NCBI RefSeq assembly: GCF_027924605.1
Contig: NZ_AP027042.1
Location: 969,524-1,033,523 of the forward strand
Length of the DNA stretch: 64,000 nucleotides
Direction of reading: 5' to 3'
Source of the DNA: Dyella sp. GSA-30
Lineage (GTDB): Bacteria; Pseudomonadota; Gammaproteobacteria; Xanthomonadales; Rhodanobacteraceae
Shown here: piece after piece, positions 8,661 through 16,996 of the stretch
How the letters are laid out: each line of letters begins with the position of its first letter
Numbering within the stretch: position 1 is the first letter of the stretch
Notes under the pieces: model-generated
Database searches by the model: none
Told to the model about the DNA's origin: nothing
The model's input: only the letters and a program-made list of their open reading frames with translations
Made by a program: the position numbers and the translations under genes

Positions 8661-11060
8661 ATGAACTTATCTTTTGCACACGTCGGCCATCGTGCTTCAT
8701 CGATCCTCAGCCGGCGCGCGGCGCTGTCCATCGTGCTGGCGATTGCCGCGCTGGGAAGCATCGGCGCAAGCGCCGCCCAGAACGGCAATGCACCGCGATC
8801 CGCCACACAGTCGGTCGATGAAGCCAATCCACTGGTCGGTACAGCACCGTTGGACCAACAAAAGCTGATCGGCAACGCACCGCCACCGGGCGAGCCGTTG
8901 TATTCGGGCATGACATCGCCGGGCGCGAGCCTGCCGCAAAGCGCGACCGAGGCGGCACCGGTCAACATCAATGCCGACCTCAGCTATCCCACGGGCGTGG
9001 CCGTAGCGTACGGCTATGCCCGACCGACCATGATCGGATTCACCGGCGGCGGCTCGACCTATGGTGCACGCGCCGCGCCGATGATCATGCCGGTCGTAGG
9101 CGACTGGACCATGCCGCCGGACTATGCGCAGTCGTACTACGACAAGGCAAGCGAGAAAGCGTCGCCCGGCTATTACGCGGTCGATCTGGCCACGTTCCAC
9201 ACCCGCGTCGAACTGACCGTGACGCAGTGGACCAGCCTGATGCGCTTCACCTTTCCGGCAAGCCATCGCTCGAACGTTGTCGTCAACCTGCGTCGCGCGG
9301 GCGGTAACGTGGAAGTGGTCGGCGATCGCACCATTCGCGGTGTTGCCACCATGGGCGGGCGCAAGGAGTACGACACGGACGGCCCATGGTTCGTTGCCGA
9401 GTTCTCGCGACCGTTCGCCAGCTTCGGCACCTTCCATGCCGAACAGGACGAGCGCAATCGAGGGCTCGGTAATGAGGACGTCCAGGCCGATCGGCGCACG
9501 GTATCGGGCAACTACGCGGGAGCCTATGTCACTTTCGACACGCAGGCGGGCGAGCAGGTGCTGGTACGGATCGCTCACGGCCACAGTGCCGAAGAAGCCG
9601 AGCAACGACTGCGCGCCGCGGGTTCTGATTGGAACTTTGAGCGCACGCACGATCAGGCGCGAACGGCATGGGCGAAGCTGTTCGATCGTGTCGAAGTCGA
9701 AGGAGGCACGCCCAAGCAGCGCACGCTGTTCTACTCGACGCTGTATCACGCTTTTGCCAGCCCACGATTGATTGCGCGCAAAGGCGATCGCTTCACCGGT
9801 ACCGATGGCAAGGTTCAAATCGCCAGCTACGATCGCTATGGCCCCGTGCCTTTCTGGGATACCGGACGCAACCAGATCACGCTGCTGATGTTGCTGGAGC
9901 CGAAGGTCGTGCAGGACATCATGCGGTCCGAGCTGGATCGTGCGCGCGCAACCGGCTACATGAATACCTCGTTCCACGGCGACCATGCTGTCTTTCTTTA
10001 CGACGGCGCGTGGCAGCGTGGCATTTCTTTCGATTACGCCGCTGTCTATGAGTACCTGCGCAAGAACGCGACCGATCCCAACGGGCCACGCGGCTATCTC
10101 GCCGAATACATGAAGAACGGTTGGATCGCCGACATCATTCCACCGGGAAATCCCAGTCCGCCGTACGCGGGGGGTAAGGCAGGCGCTGCCACCACGCTCG
10201 AATACGCATGGGACGATCACGCGCTCGCCGATGTCGCTCGTCGGCTTGGCAAGACCGAAGACGCCGCGATGTTTCTGCGTCGCGCCGCGAACTATCGCAA
10301 CGTGTTCGACCCATCGACAGGCTTCATGCGTGGCCGCACCGACGATGGCAAATGGATTTCACCCTTCGATCCAGGCGAGCCCTACTACAACTTCATGATG
10401 AAAGAAGCCTCGGGCTGGTCCACGCTCTGGCTGGTGCCGCACGACGTGCAGGGCTTGATGGGATTGCTCGGCGGGCGCGATGCGTTCAACGCCAAGCTCG
10501 ATGCCTTCTTCTCCACGCCCTACCAGGCTAAGGGCGTCTGCCGCGATTGCACCGGCCTGATTGGGCAATACGTGCAAGGCAACCAGCCGGACCAGCAAGC
10601 GGCCTACCTTTATGCATGGAGCGGACAGCCCTGGAAGACACAGGCGCTGACCCGCCGCATTCTCGACGACATGTACGGCAGCGATGCGACCGGTTACGGC
10701 TTCCCCGGCATGGACGATCAGGGTTCGACCTCGTCCTGGTATGTGCTGAGCGCGATGGGTTTCTATCCCGTCGATCCTGCCAGCCCTGATTACATTCTTG
10801 GCAGCCCGATCTTCGATCGCGTCCGCTTGCATATGGGTAACGGCAAGATCTTCGAGATCGTCGCGCGTAACAACTCGGCCCAGAACATGTATATCCAGTC
10901 CGCCACGCTCAACGGCAAGCCATGGAACAAACCGTGGTTCAGCCACGCCGACATCGCGAAGGGTGCCACCTTGGTGCTCACGATGGGGCCCGAGCCAAAC
11001 AACGCATGGGGCGCTGATCCGCAGGATGCGCCGCGATCCATGTCGGAGAAACAGCCATGA
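8661..11060 (+). CDS. GH92 family glycosidase (alpha-mannosidase fold) with Gln at the acid position
   Basis: A 799-residue exported enzyme with a signal peptide (RRAALSIVLAIAALGS, ending near residue 38). A beta-sandwich N-domain is followed by the GH92 (alpha/alpha)6 domain: FWDTGRNQ, EYAWDDHALADVARRLGK, and GMDDQGSTSSWYVLSAMGFYP with the D685/D686 pair expected for base function. GH92 enzymes are calcium-dependent exo-alpha-mannosidases with a conserved GNEPSHH loop carrying the general acid Glu. Here the loop reads GNQPDQQ, with Gln642 in the acid position. The N-domain GFSHTH-type segment is also replaced by GFTGGGS. A Glu-to-Gln change at this place is known, as I recall, from a GH92 enzyme acting on mannose-1-phospho-mannose, so this one may be a mannosyl-phosphate hydrolase. 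It overlaps the GH2 gene by ATGA. Confidence 0.9.
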   Translation: MNLSFAHVGHRASSILSRRAALSIVLAIAALGSIGASAAQNGNAPRSATQSVDEANPLVGTAPLDQQKLIGNAPPPGEPLYSGMTSPGASLPQSATEAAPVNINADLSYPTGVAVAYGYARPTMIGFTGGGSTYGARAAPMIMPVVGDWTMPPDYAQSYYDKASEKASPGYYAVDLATFHTRVELTVTQWTSLMRFTFPASHRSNVVVNLRRAGGNVEVVGDRTIRGVATMGGRKEYDTDGPWFVAEFSRPFASFGTFHAEQDERNRGLGNEDVQADRRTVSGNYAGAYVTFDTQAGEQVLVRIAHGHSAEEAEQRLRAAGSDWNFERTHDQARTAWAKLFDRVEVEGGTPKQRTLFYSTLYHAFASPRLIARKGDRFTGTDGKVQIASYDRYGPVPFWDTGRNQITLLMLLEPKVVQDIMRSELDRARATGYMNTSFHGDHAVFLYDGAWQRGISFDYAAVYEYLRKNATDPNGPRGYLAEYMKNGWIADIIPPGNPSPPYAGGKAGAATTLEYAWDDHALADVARRLGKTEDAAMFLRRAANYRNVFDPSTGFMRGRTDDGKWISPFDPGEPYYNFMMKEASGWSTLWLVPHDVQGLMGLLGGRDAFNAKLDAFFSTPYQAKGVCRDCTGLIGQYVQGNQPDQQAAYLYAWSGQPWKTQALTRRILDDMYGSDATGYGFPGMDDQGSTSSWYVLSAMGFYPVDPASPDYILGSPIFDRVRLHMGNGKIFEIVARNNSAQNMYIQSATLNGKPWNKPWFSHADIAKGATLVLTMGPEPNNAWGADPQDAPRSMSEKQP

Positions 11061-12928
11061 ATGCAATCAAGATCGGAATACGGCACGCGAGTGTGTGGAT
11101 GGGCTTGGCCATGGCCACAAGTATTGCTTCGACGGCCATGGCCGCGTCGAATCAAGCGACTGTCTGGAATGGCAAAGCGGCGCCACTGGCGACACCGTGG
11201 ACGGCTGAGGTGTCGCCCAGCAACGCGTTACCCGAGTACCCCCGTCCGCAGCTGGCGCGCCCCTCGCTTGAGCATCCGCAATGGATGAATCTCAACGGGC
11301 TGTGGCAATACGCATCGAGCGAGGGGCAGGGCACACCGCCGTTTGGCCAGACGCTGAAGGATCAGGTATTGGTGCCCTATCCGATCGAGTCAGTGCTTTC
11401 GGGCGTACAAAAGCATTCGGAATTCATGTTCTATCGGCGGGTGGCAGATATCCCGGCTGACTTCACCGCGCACGGGCAACATGTACGACTGAACTTCGGC
11501 GCGGTGGGGCAGGACGCCACGGTCTACGTCAACGGCAAGCAGGTAGCGCAGCATAAGGGCGGCTATACGTCCTTCAGTGCGGACATCACGCCGGCACTTC
11601 GCGCACAGGGCCCGCAGGAGATCATCGTTGCCGTGCATGCACCGGTGGACGGCGTCAACGTGATGGTCGGCAAGCAACGACTGAAACCTGACGGCATCTT
11701 CTACACCGCGGCTTCGGGCATCTGGCAGTCAGTGTGGCTGGAGCCGGTGCCGGCCACCAGCCTGGCGCAACTGAACTTCACACCGGTTCGCAGTCTGGAT
11801 GCCTTCACCGTCACGTCGAAAGTGGACGGCCAGCATGGTGCAGCCAAGCTGCACGTTACCGCCTATGCGGATGGCAAGGTGGTGGGCGAGGCAAGTGGTT
11901 CAGCCGGGCAACCGTTACACCTGGCTATCGCGCATTCGCATCTATGGAGCCCTCAGGACCCTTTCCTGTACGCCTTCAAGACCACGCTCACGCAAGGTGA
12001 TCAACGCGACGAAGTCACCAGCTATGCTGGCATGCGCAGCATTGCCATCGCGAAGGTAGGTGGGCGCAACCGCATCGTGTTGAACGGCAAACCGACCTTC
12101 CTGCTGGCCACGCTGGACCAGGGGTATTGGCCGGACGGTATCTACACCGCGCCCACCGATGCGGCACTCAAGTTCGATATACAGAAGACTAAAGACCTCG
12201 GCTTCAACACCATTCGCAAACATATCAAGGTGGAACCGGCGCGTTGGTATTACTGGGCCGACCGTATCGGCCTGATGGTATGGCAGGACATGCCGGCGTT
12301 GCCTACGGGAAGCAACGACAAGCTCAGTGATGCCGACAAGGCGACCTTTCGCGCCGACGTCTCGGCCATCGTCGATCAGCTCAAGGGCGAAACCTCGATC
12401 ATCGGCTGGATTCCGTTCAACGAAGGTTGGGGCCAATGGAGCATTCCCGCTGCTGCCGAATTGGCCACACAGATCAAGCAACTCGACCCCTCGCGTCTGG
12501 TCGATGCACGCAGCGGCGCCAACTGCTGCGACACCAAGGGCGATCCGCATGCCGGCGATGTCTACGATGTGCATGAGTACCAGGGTCCCGGTCTACCCAG
12601 TCCGGATGCACAGCGTGCCGCCATCGACGGCGAACACGGCGGCCTGACCCTGGGCGTTCCCGACCATGTCTGGCCCAACACGCCGATCAATCCCTATGGG
12701 GCGGTGAAGGATCGCGACGCCTTGAACGCAGGCTACGTCGCCAACACCGCCGTGTTGCGCGACAAAGGCGTGGCCAAGGGTATGTCCGGCAGCGTCTACA
12801 CCCAGATCACCGATGTCGAGGGCGAGCACAACGGCCTGTTCACCTACGACCGCAAGATCGAAAAGGTGGACGAAGCCAAGGTGCGTGCGATCAATGAGGC
12901 GACGATACGTGCTGGCGCGCAGCCGTGA
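11057..12928 (+). CDS. GH2 family glycoside hydrolase, exported
   Basis: A 623-residue protein with a signal peptide (cleavage near AMA-A, residue 30). It has the three GH2 parts: a jelly-roll sugar-binding domain (YPRPQLARP, WMNLNGLWQY), an immunoglobulin-like domain, and a TIM barrel. The acid/base Glu456 lies in IPFNEGWGQW. Glu588 in ITDVEGEHNG is the candidate nucleophile. GH2 members are retaining beta-galactosidases, beta-mannosidases or beta-glucuronidases; I cannot choose between these from motifs. The start ATG overlaps the GH92 stop (ATGA), so translation is coupled. It completes the operon and probably trims the same glycan in the periplasm. Confidence 0.88.
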   Translation: MNAIKIGIRHASVWMGLAMATSIASTAMAASNQATVWNGKAAPLATPWTAEVSPSNALPEYPRPQLARPSLEHPQWMNLNGLWQYASSEGQGTPPFGQTLKDQVLVPYPIESVLSGVQKHSEFMFYRRVADIPADFTAHGQHVRLNFGAVGQDATVYVNGKQVAQHKGGYTSFSADITPALRAQGPQEIIVAVHAPVDGVNVMVGKQRLKPDGIFYTAASGIWQSVWLEPVPATSLAQLNFTPVRSLDAFTVTSKVDGQHGAAKLHVTAYADGKVVGEASGSAGQPLHLAIAHSHLWSPQDPFLYAFKTTLTQGDQRDEVTSYAGMRSIAIAKVGGRNRIVLNGKPTFLLATLDQGYWPDGIYTAPTDAALKFDIQKTKDLGFNTIRKHIKVEPARWYYWADRIGLMVWQDMPALPTGSNDKLSDADKATFRADVSAIVDQLKGETSIIGWIPFNEGWGQWSIPAAAELATQIKQLDPSRLVDARSGANCCDTKGDPHAGDVYDVHEYQGPGLPSPDAQRAAIDGEHGGLTLGVPDHVWPNTPINPYGAVKDRDALNAGYVANTAVLRDKGVAKGMSGSVYTQITDVEGEHNGLFTYDRKIEKVDEAKVRAINEATIRAGAQP

Positions 12929-12986
12929 GACCTGCGCGTGGCGGGGTGATGAGATGGCTGATCACCCGATAGCACTTCTGCTTGGG

Positions 12987-13020
12987 ACTGCCCGCTCGTG
13001 AAGCGGGCAGTCTGGTTGTT
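12987..13020 (+). terminator. rho-independent terminator of the glycan operon
   Basis: Perfect 10-base arms ACTGCCCGCT (12987-12996) and AGCGGGCAGT (13002-13011) with a five-base loop are followed by TCTGGTTGTT. The hairpin lies 59 bases after the GH2 stop. The T-tract is weak but the position is right. Confidence 0.7.
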
Positions 13021-13089
13021 AATCAAAGGCCGGCTTCCGTCCTCGAGTCCAGGATCGACAAGTGTTCGCTTCGACTTGAAAATGCGCGC

Positions 13090-13365
13090 TCATCGCTCAG
13101 TATTTGGGGGCTGGTTCCGTTTCGAAGACCAGCTTGGCGTATATAACAACCTTACAAGCCGACCACCAAAAAAATAAAACAAGACTTCGCAGGCTAGTGT
13201 GAATTTTTGCCAGGGACTGCGAGGTGTAGTGTGCCTATTGCGCCAGGCATCTTGCGCGGCAACTCTACGGGCCGTGATTGCGTGTGCACTCTCCGACGAC
13301 GCTTTCTGCTTTTCGTTGCGTCTCTCCGCCAACCGGCGCTGTTGCCGAGTAACCGATTTAGGCAT
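13090..13365 (-). CDS. small basic protein of unknown function
   Basis: A 91-residue frame with a strongly basic N-terminus (TRQQRRLAERRNEKQK), one hydrophobic stretch (FTLACEVLFYFFGG, about residues 55-70) and a polar tail. AT content is higher than in the neighbours. A GGGG run lies about 10 bases before the start. It could be a small membrane-associated or horizontally acquired protein; chance translation is not excluded. Confidence 0.35.
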   Translation of the reverse strand: MPKSVTRQQRRLAERRNEKQKASSESAHAITARRVAAQDAWRNRHTTPRSPWQKFTLACEVLFYFFGGRLVRLLYTPSWSSKRNQPPNTER

Positions 13366-13439
13366 CTATTTTGCCCCGCAATACACGACCACTTTGAGGG
13401 TTTCCATCAACACAACAAACTATCAGGCTTCCACTAGCA

Positions 13440-13751
13440 CTAAGGCAGCTTGAACTTGCGAGTGGCACGTGGCGGCCAGAGGGATGTGAATTGGGCGCCG
13501 CCTGCCACGCGGAAGGCGGCCGACATGCCGTTCAGAACGCCCAATCCTTCCACAACGTCTTTTGCGCGCCGAAAGGAATGTCGTGGGTCAGATGCGAGCA
13601 TGAAAAGATTGATCTCTTTTGAACTGACATCGTAGCCCTCCAGTTCGACGGCGTCGCCCAATGCCTCCTTCAACTTGCCTTCAATCACCGTGAGAAAGGC
13701 TTCATCGGCCAGAGATTTGCGCCAGAACTTGATGATGAGCTGATAATCCAT
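13440..13751 (-). CDS. conserved hypothetical protein
   Basis: A 103-residue soluble alpha/beta protein beginning MDYQLIIKFWRKSLADEAFL. It has a regular amphipathic pattern (IEGKLKEALGDAVELEGYDV) and no signal peptide. Codon use looks native. The size and the N-terminal beta strand resemble small proteins annotated only as hypothetical in proteobacteria. No function can be assigned. The downstream end is close to the convergent-facing gap at 13366-13439. Confidence 0.6.
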   Translation of the reverse strand: MDYQLIIKFWRKSLADEAFLTVIEGKLKEALGDAVELEGYDVSSKEINLFMLASDPRHSFRRAKDVVEGLGVLNGMSAAFRVAGGAQFTSLWPPRATRKFKLP

Positions 13752-13851
13752 TCGGCGAGTGTAGCTCCAACCAACCTATTGGGCGGCTCCAGTGGGTATT
13801 GCCATATCCACGGGTTCACTGTTGTTCGGGATGCAAAGTCTGCTTGGTTCG

Positions 13852-14253
13852 TCAGCTTGATGTTTTGGTTTCGCCGCCTTGCATGAGACGGGACGGCCAA
13901 CCGATACGTACAAGAAGCCCGTCCGGCCCACAGATCCCGACCTCATACAGACCCCACTCGCGGTGTCGCAGCACGCCTCCCGGGCGGATGATCAAATCGT
14001 CCACGCGCGCGGCGATAGCATCCACGTCTGGCGTGCGGATGAAAACACCGAACGGGTTGTGCTTCTCCGGAACGGCCCAGGGGCCGGTTCCTGCCTGGGT
14101 AAGGTGCACCTCGCAGTCCCAGCCGGTCATGATGATGTAGTTATCGTCGCCGCCCGTGCGGACAAAGCCTAGGCGCTCCCAAAACGGAATAGCGGCCGGC
14201 AGATCGTTGCTGGGAACGATGGCGAAGGCACCTACGGTGGCAGGGATGGGCAT
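13852..14253 (-). CDS. VOC family protein (glyoxalase/bleomycin-resistance fold)
   Basis: A 133-residue single-domain VOC protein. It has the paired beta-alpha-beta-beta-beta units typical of the family: IVPSNDLPAAIPFWERLGF at the N-terminus, an EVHL metal-ligand-like strand and PDGLLVRIGW at the C-terminus. Members bind a metal and act as dioxygenases, lyases or antibiotic-binding proteins. The PFWERLGF...EVHL pattern is that of bleomycin-resistance-like members. The substrate is unknown, and the gene stands alone. Confidence 0.8.
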   Translation of the reverse strand: MPIPATVGAFAIVPSNDLPAAIPFWERLGFVRTGGDDNYIIMTGWDCEVHLTQAGTGPWAVPEKHNPFGVFIRTPDVDAIAARVDDLIIRPGGVLRHREWGLYEVGICGPDGLLVRIGWPSRLMQGGETKTSS

Positions 14254-14418
14254 GCGTCGACTCCGGTGTGGGTAACGTTTAGCTGGTTTGCCCTGGAAGC
14301 TTACACACGGATAAGTACCATGTTGAGTATCGACGACTTGTGCCAGGGGCAGTCAAAAAGCCCGAAGCTCGGCAGCCCGCCTGACGTACCACCCGACTTG
14401 TCCGCGAACATAAAAGCT

Positions 14419-14955
14419 TCAACCCCGCCGTGCGGGCAAAAACCGGCTGTTGCGTAGCAGCCCCGCCGAGACCAGCGACACCAGCACCCCGACCGGAAAG
14501 ATCTCCACGAACGTCATCGACAGGCGGAACATCGGGTTCGCGTACTGGACCTTGAACGTCTCCATGTCGGTAGTCAGCTTCGCCAGCTTCTCGGCACTTG
14601 CGCCCTTGGCCTTCTCGGCCGCAATGATCGCCTGCGCATAGGAGGTGGCAAAATCCATATGCGTCATCGCCTGCACGGCTTCCCATGCGGCCACATAGAA
14701 AATGCCGGCGATGAAGCTGATGCCCAGCCCGACCCCGAGTCCCTGCCAGAAACCGATGACCCCGCCCCGGTCCACGTCCCGGTGCCGTTTGATCCCGACG
14801 AAAACCGCGCTCAGTGCGATAAGCATCGTCGTATAGCCAATCACCATGCCGTATTTCAGCGGCGGCATCCCGGAGAACAGGACAAAGGTGACGAGCTCGA
14901 ATCCGCCGACGATCAGGCCGGCGATCACGCCATATTTCAGAATGGTGCGTAACAC
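14419..14955 (-). CDS. DUF4199 integral membrane protein
   Basis: A 178-residue protein with four hydrophobic helices: about residues 7-29, 36-55, 70-92 and 148-167. A charged loop (AAEKAKGASAEKLAKLTTDMETFK) precedes the last helix, which is the DUF4199 layout. The family function is unknown. It lies 107 bases downstream of, and on the same strand as, a membrane-tethered LuxR-type regulator. This pairing recurs in Xanthomonadales as far as I recall and suggests a joint role. Confidence 0.75.
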   Translation of the reverse strand: MLRTILKYGVIAGLIVGGFELVTFVLFSGMPPLKYGMVIGYTTMLIALSAVFVGIKRHRDVDRGGVIGFWQGLGVGLGISFIAGIFYVAAWEAVQAMTHMDFATSYAQAIIAAEKAKGASAEKLAKLTTDMETFKVQYANPMFRLSMTFVEIFPVGVLVSLVSAGLLRNSRFLPARRG

Positions 14956-15062
14956 GGTGCTACTCCCCAGTGGTGGATGGAGCCGCCATTGCGCGCGATC
15001 CGGCGGTGTCCGGCAATCGCCCGAAAGGATGATTTTGGCCTGTTCACCCCAAATAACCTGGG

Positions 15063-15476
15063 TCAGGGCACGATCCCAAGCTCGCGCGCCCGGCGAACCG
15101 CCTCGGTGCGCCGCTTCGCGCCCAGCTTCTCGAACAGCCGCGCCACATGCGTCTTGACCGTGTTCGGCGAAACGTGAAGGCGTACCGCGATCTCCTTGTT
15201 GGAATGGCCAGCCGCCAGTTCGTGCAGTACCTCCAGCTCACGCTCGCTCAGGCCCAGCGCTGCCTGCGCCTTCGGGTTGCCGTCGAAGGTGAGCGCCCCT
15301 GGAGCAGCAAAGACCCGTACCCCCAGGACGATACCCAGCACCAGGAAGGCAGCGGCGACCAGGAACAGGTAGATGTCGCCCGAATGCATCCGCGCCAGAC
15401 GCTGGTAGTCGAGCCACTGCAGGGCGAGCGTCCCCACCGCCAGCAGCGCCCCGTAGCCGACTATCCGCTTCCACAT
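15063..15476 (-). CDS. membrane-tethered LuxR-type regulator
   Basis: A 137-residue protein with two N-terminal transmembrane helices (about residues 6-22 and 36-57), a short linker, and a C-terminal GerE/LuxR helix-turn-helix. The latter carries LSERELEVLHELAAGHSNKE and VSPNTVKTHVARLFEKLGA. There is no receiver domain, so control is probably by a membrane signal or partner rather than phosphorylation. It is the first gene of a likely two-gene operon with the DUF4199 protein. Confidence 0.82.
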   Translation of the reverse strand: MWKRIVGYGALLAVGTLALQWLDYQRLARMHSGDIYLFLVAAAFLVLGIVLGVRVFAAPGALTFDGNPKAQAALGLSERELEVLHELAAGHSNKEIAVRLHVSPNTVKTHVARLFEKLGAKRRTEAVRRARELGIVP

Positions 15477-16032
15477 TGCCGCGTCCCCTTGCCCCGTACG
15501 GCATCAGTTTAGCGCCGGTCCCCAGCTACCGATCCATATAGCGATCTTCGACATAGGGAATCCTTTTGGGAAAAGAGAGACGGTAAGTACTGATTCCTGC
15601 TTGCGTCCAAGCCAAAGCGTGCTTTCTACACGCTATTCAGGTTCAAACTGCTGAAGGCCTTAATCGGCGTTGCGCGAGCCGTTGCTAGTCCGAATGTGAT
15701 ACCCCAGCGTGCCGAGCCCCAAGTGATTCGAGGCATTTGGCTCCTTGGCGGAGGGACTTTTGGTCGAAGCGCACGAATCCGATTTGAGTGTCGCCAGCGA
15801 GGTATCGCAAGCGCGCGTGAAGGAAGCGCTGGCAGTCGGTGCTGAAACGTATGAGGGTGAGTTGGAGATGGATTTCCTGGAGCGGCTGTCGCCGCTTGAT
15901 CGTTGAATTCGGCTAGTGGGTTATCTGTATTCCTGGTGGCCGGATATCTGTTAAAGAACCTCTTTCAAGTGGCCATCCCAGCACAGGCCGGGATAGCGAC
16001 GAGAGCAGGTTACGGAAGTCTCTGGACGGACC
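15477..16032. other. 556-base intergenic region with an orphan reading frame
   Basis: No complete gene is seen. A plus-strand frame is treated separately as a possible gene fragment. A degenerate REP-like palindrome (ATCCCAGCACAGGCCGGGAT) lies near 15973-15995. The remainder, including the promoter side of the LuxR-type gene, shows nothing recognisable. Confidence 0.4.
15727..15906 (+). pseudogene. possible gene fragment (59 codons, no start)
   Basis: Between an in-frame stop at 15724-15726 and the stop at 15904-15906 the plus strand encodes 59 residues ending ETYEGELEMDFLERLSPLDR. The charged composition and third-position GC look coding, but there is no ATG or GTG start with a ribosome site near the left end. 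It could be the 3' remnant of a decayed gene. I do not recognise the family. Confidence 0.25.
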
Positions 16033-16911
16033 TCATTGCCGTGGAAGGAGCGGTCGCAGCGCGTCAATCAACGCGGTGGTTCCGTAGCAAACCTCGCTGG
16101 CATCTGATTCGACATCGACCAAGCCCCCCTTGTTCTGAGCATCGTTGGTTCTGATCAGAAGATCGGCAGTGCTTGCGCTTACGCCCCTCTCAAAGGCTTC
16201 CTTCCATTGCGAACGAGGCACGGCCTGGGCGGTGATGGTCCGACCCACCAGTTCGCTCAGTGCGGCCGCCACGTCTTGGGCGCTGTACCGGCGTGGCCCT
16301 TCAGCATGCACAATCTCCAGGTTTCTCTCGCTGGCGGGCCGCATCAGGAGACCTGCGGCGATCAGGCCAAGGTCGGGTGCCGCGATCGTGGGGAATACCT
16401 TGTCCAGCGGGTCGTGAAAGCTTGGCAGGATGCCCGAGGCCATCGCGACCGGAATGGCGCGTCCCCAATTGTGCATATGCTCCGCCGATCGCAGGATCAG
16501 CTTGTGCCCATTGATACGGCCAAGCCGCTCCTCGAATGCATGGAACACGGTGGGCATGCCGATGTCGTCAGCGACATGAGCGCCGTAGTCGGAAATGGCC
16601 AGCAGCCTCCCGGGAGTCGCCTGTTCGAGCGCTCCTGCAAGGCTTTCTATCGCCCTGTGCATCTCTCCCTTGATGTCCTGCGCCTGCAGTGCCGCAGGGA
16701 GAATGATCTGGACAGCATCCACATCGCCGATTGCGGTGGCGAGCGCCTTGGCATCGCGCAGATCGGCTATGGCGATGTCGCATCCGATTTCGCGTAACCG
16801 TGCCACCTTCGCAGCATCACGCACAATGGCCCTGACCGGGACATTTGCTTCACGCAATGCCCTTGCTGTTGCATAACCGACGTTTCCGGCGGCTCCGACA
16901 ATGGCGAACAT
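16033..16911 (-). CDS. NmrA-like NAD(P)-binding protein
   Basis: A 292-residue atypical short-chain dehydrogenase. The start at 16911 is chosen because MFAIVGAAGNVGYATA puts the GxxGxxG nucleotide motif at the N-terminus, as the family requires; 16 extra upstream codons do not fit. Further family marks are VPVRAIVRD and AISDYGAH. Members are NAD(P)H sensors or quinone/aldehyde reductases. It lies 85 bases downstream of the AraC-type gene on the same strand and is probably under its control. Confidence 0.82.
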   Translation of the reverse strand: MFAIVGAAGNVGYATARALREANVPVRAIVRDAAKVARLREIGCDIAIADLRDAKALATAIGDVDAVQIILPAALQAQDIKGEMHRAIESLAGALEQATPGRLLAISDYGAHVADDIGMPTVFHAFEERLGRINGHKLILRSAEHMHNWGRAIPVAMASGILPSFHDPLDKVFPTIAAPDLGLIAAGLLMRPASERNLEIVHAEGPRRYSAQDVAAALSELVGRTITAQAVPRSQWKEAFERGVSASTADLLIRTNDAQNKGGLVDVESDASEVCYGTTALIDALRPLLPRQ

Positions 16912-16996
16912 ATCCGACTCCTCGATTGCGATACGCAAGACTAAGAAATCGGACCACACGCATCGCGCAAATTCGGGCGAATCGTTGTAGTTTCGG

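Noticed and set aside
7442-8971. 509-codon minus-strand frame opposite the TonB receptor and GH92 genes
   Set aside because: Antisense shadow with no domain pattern; the plus-strand genes are secure.
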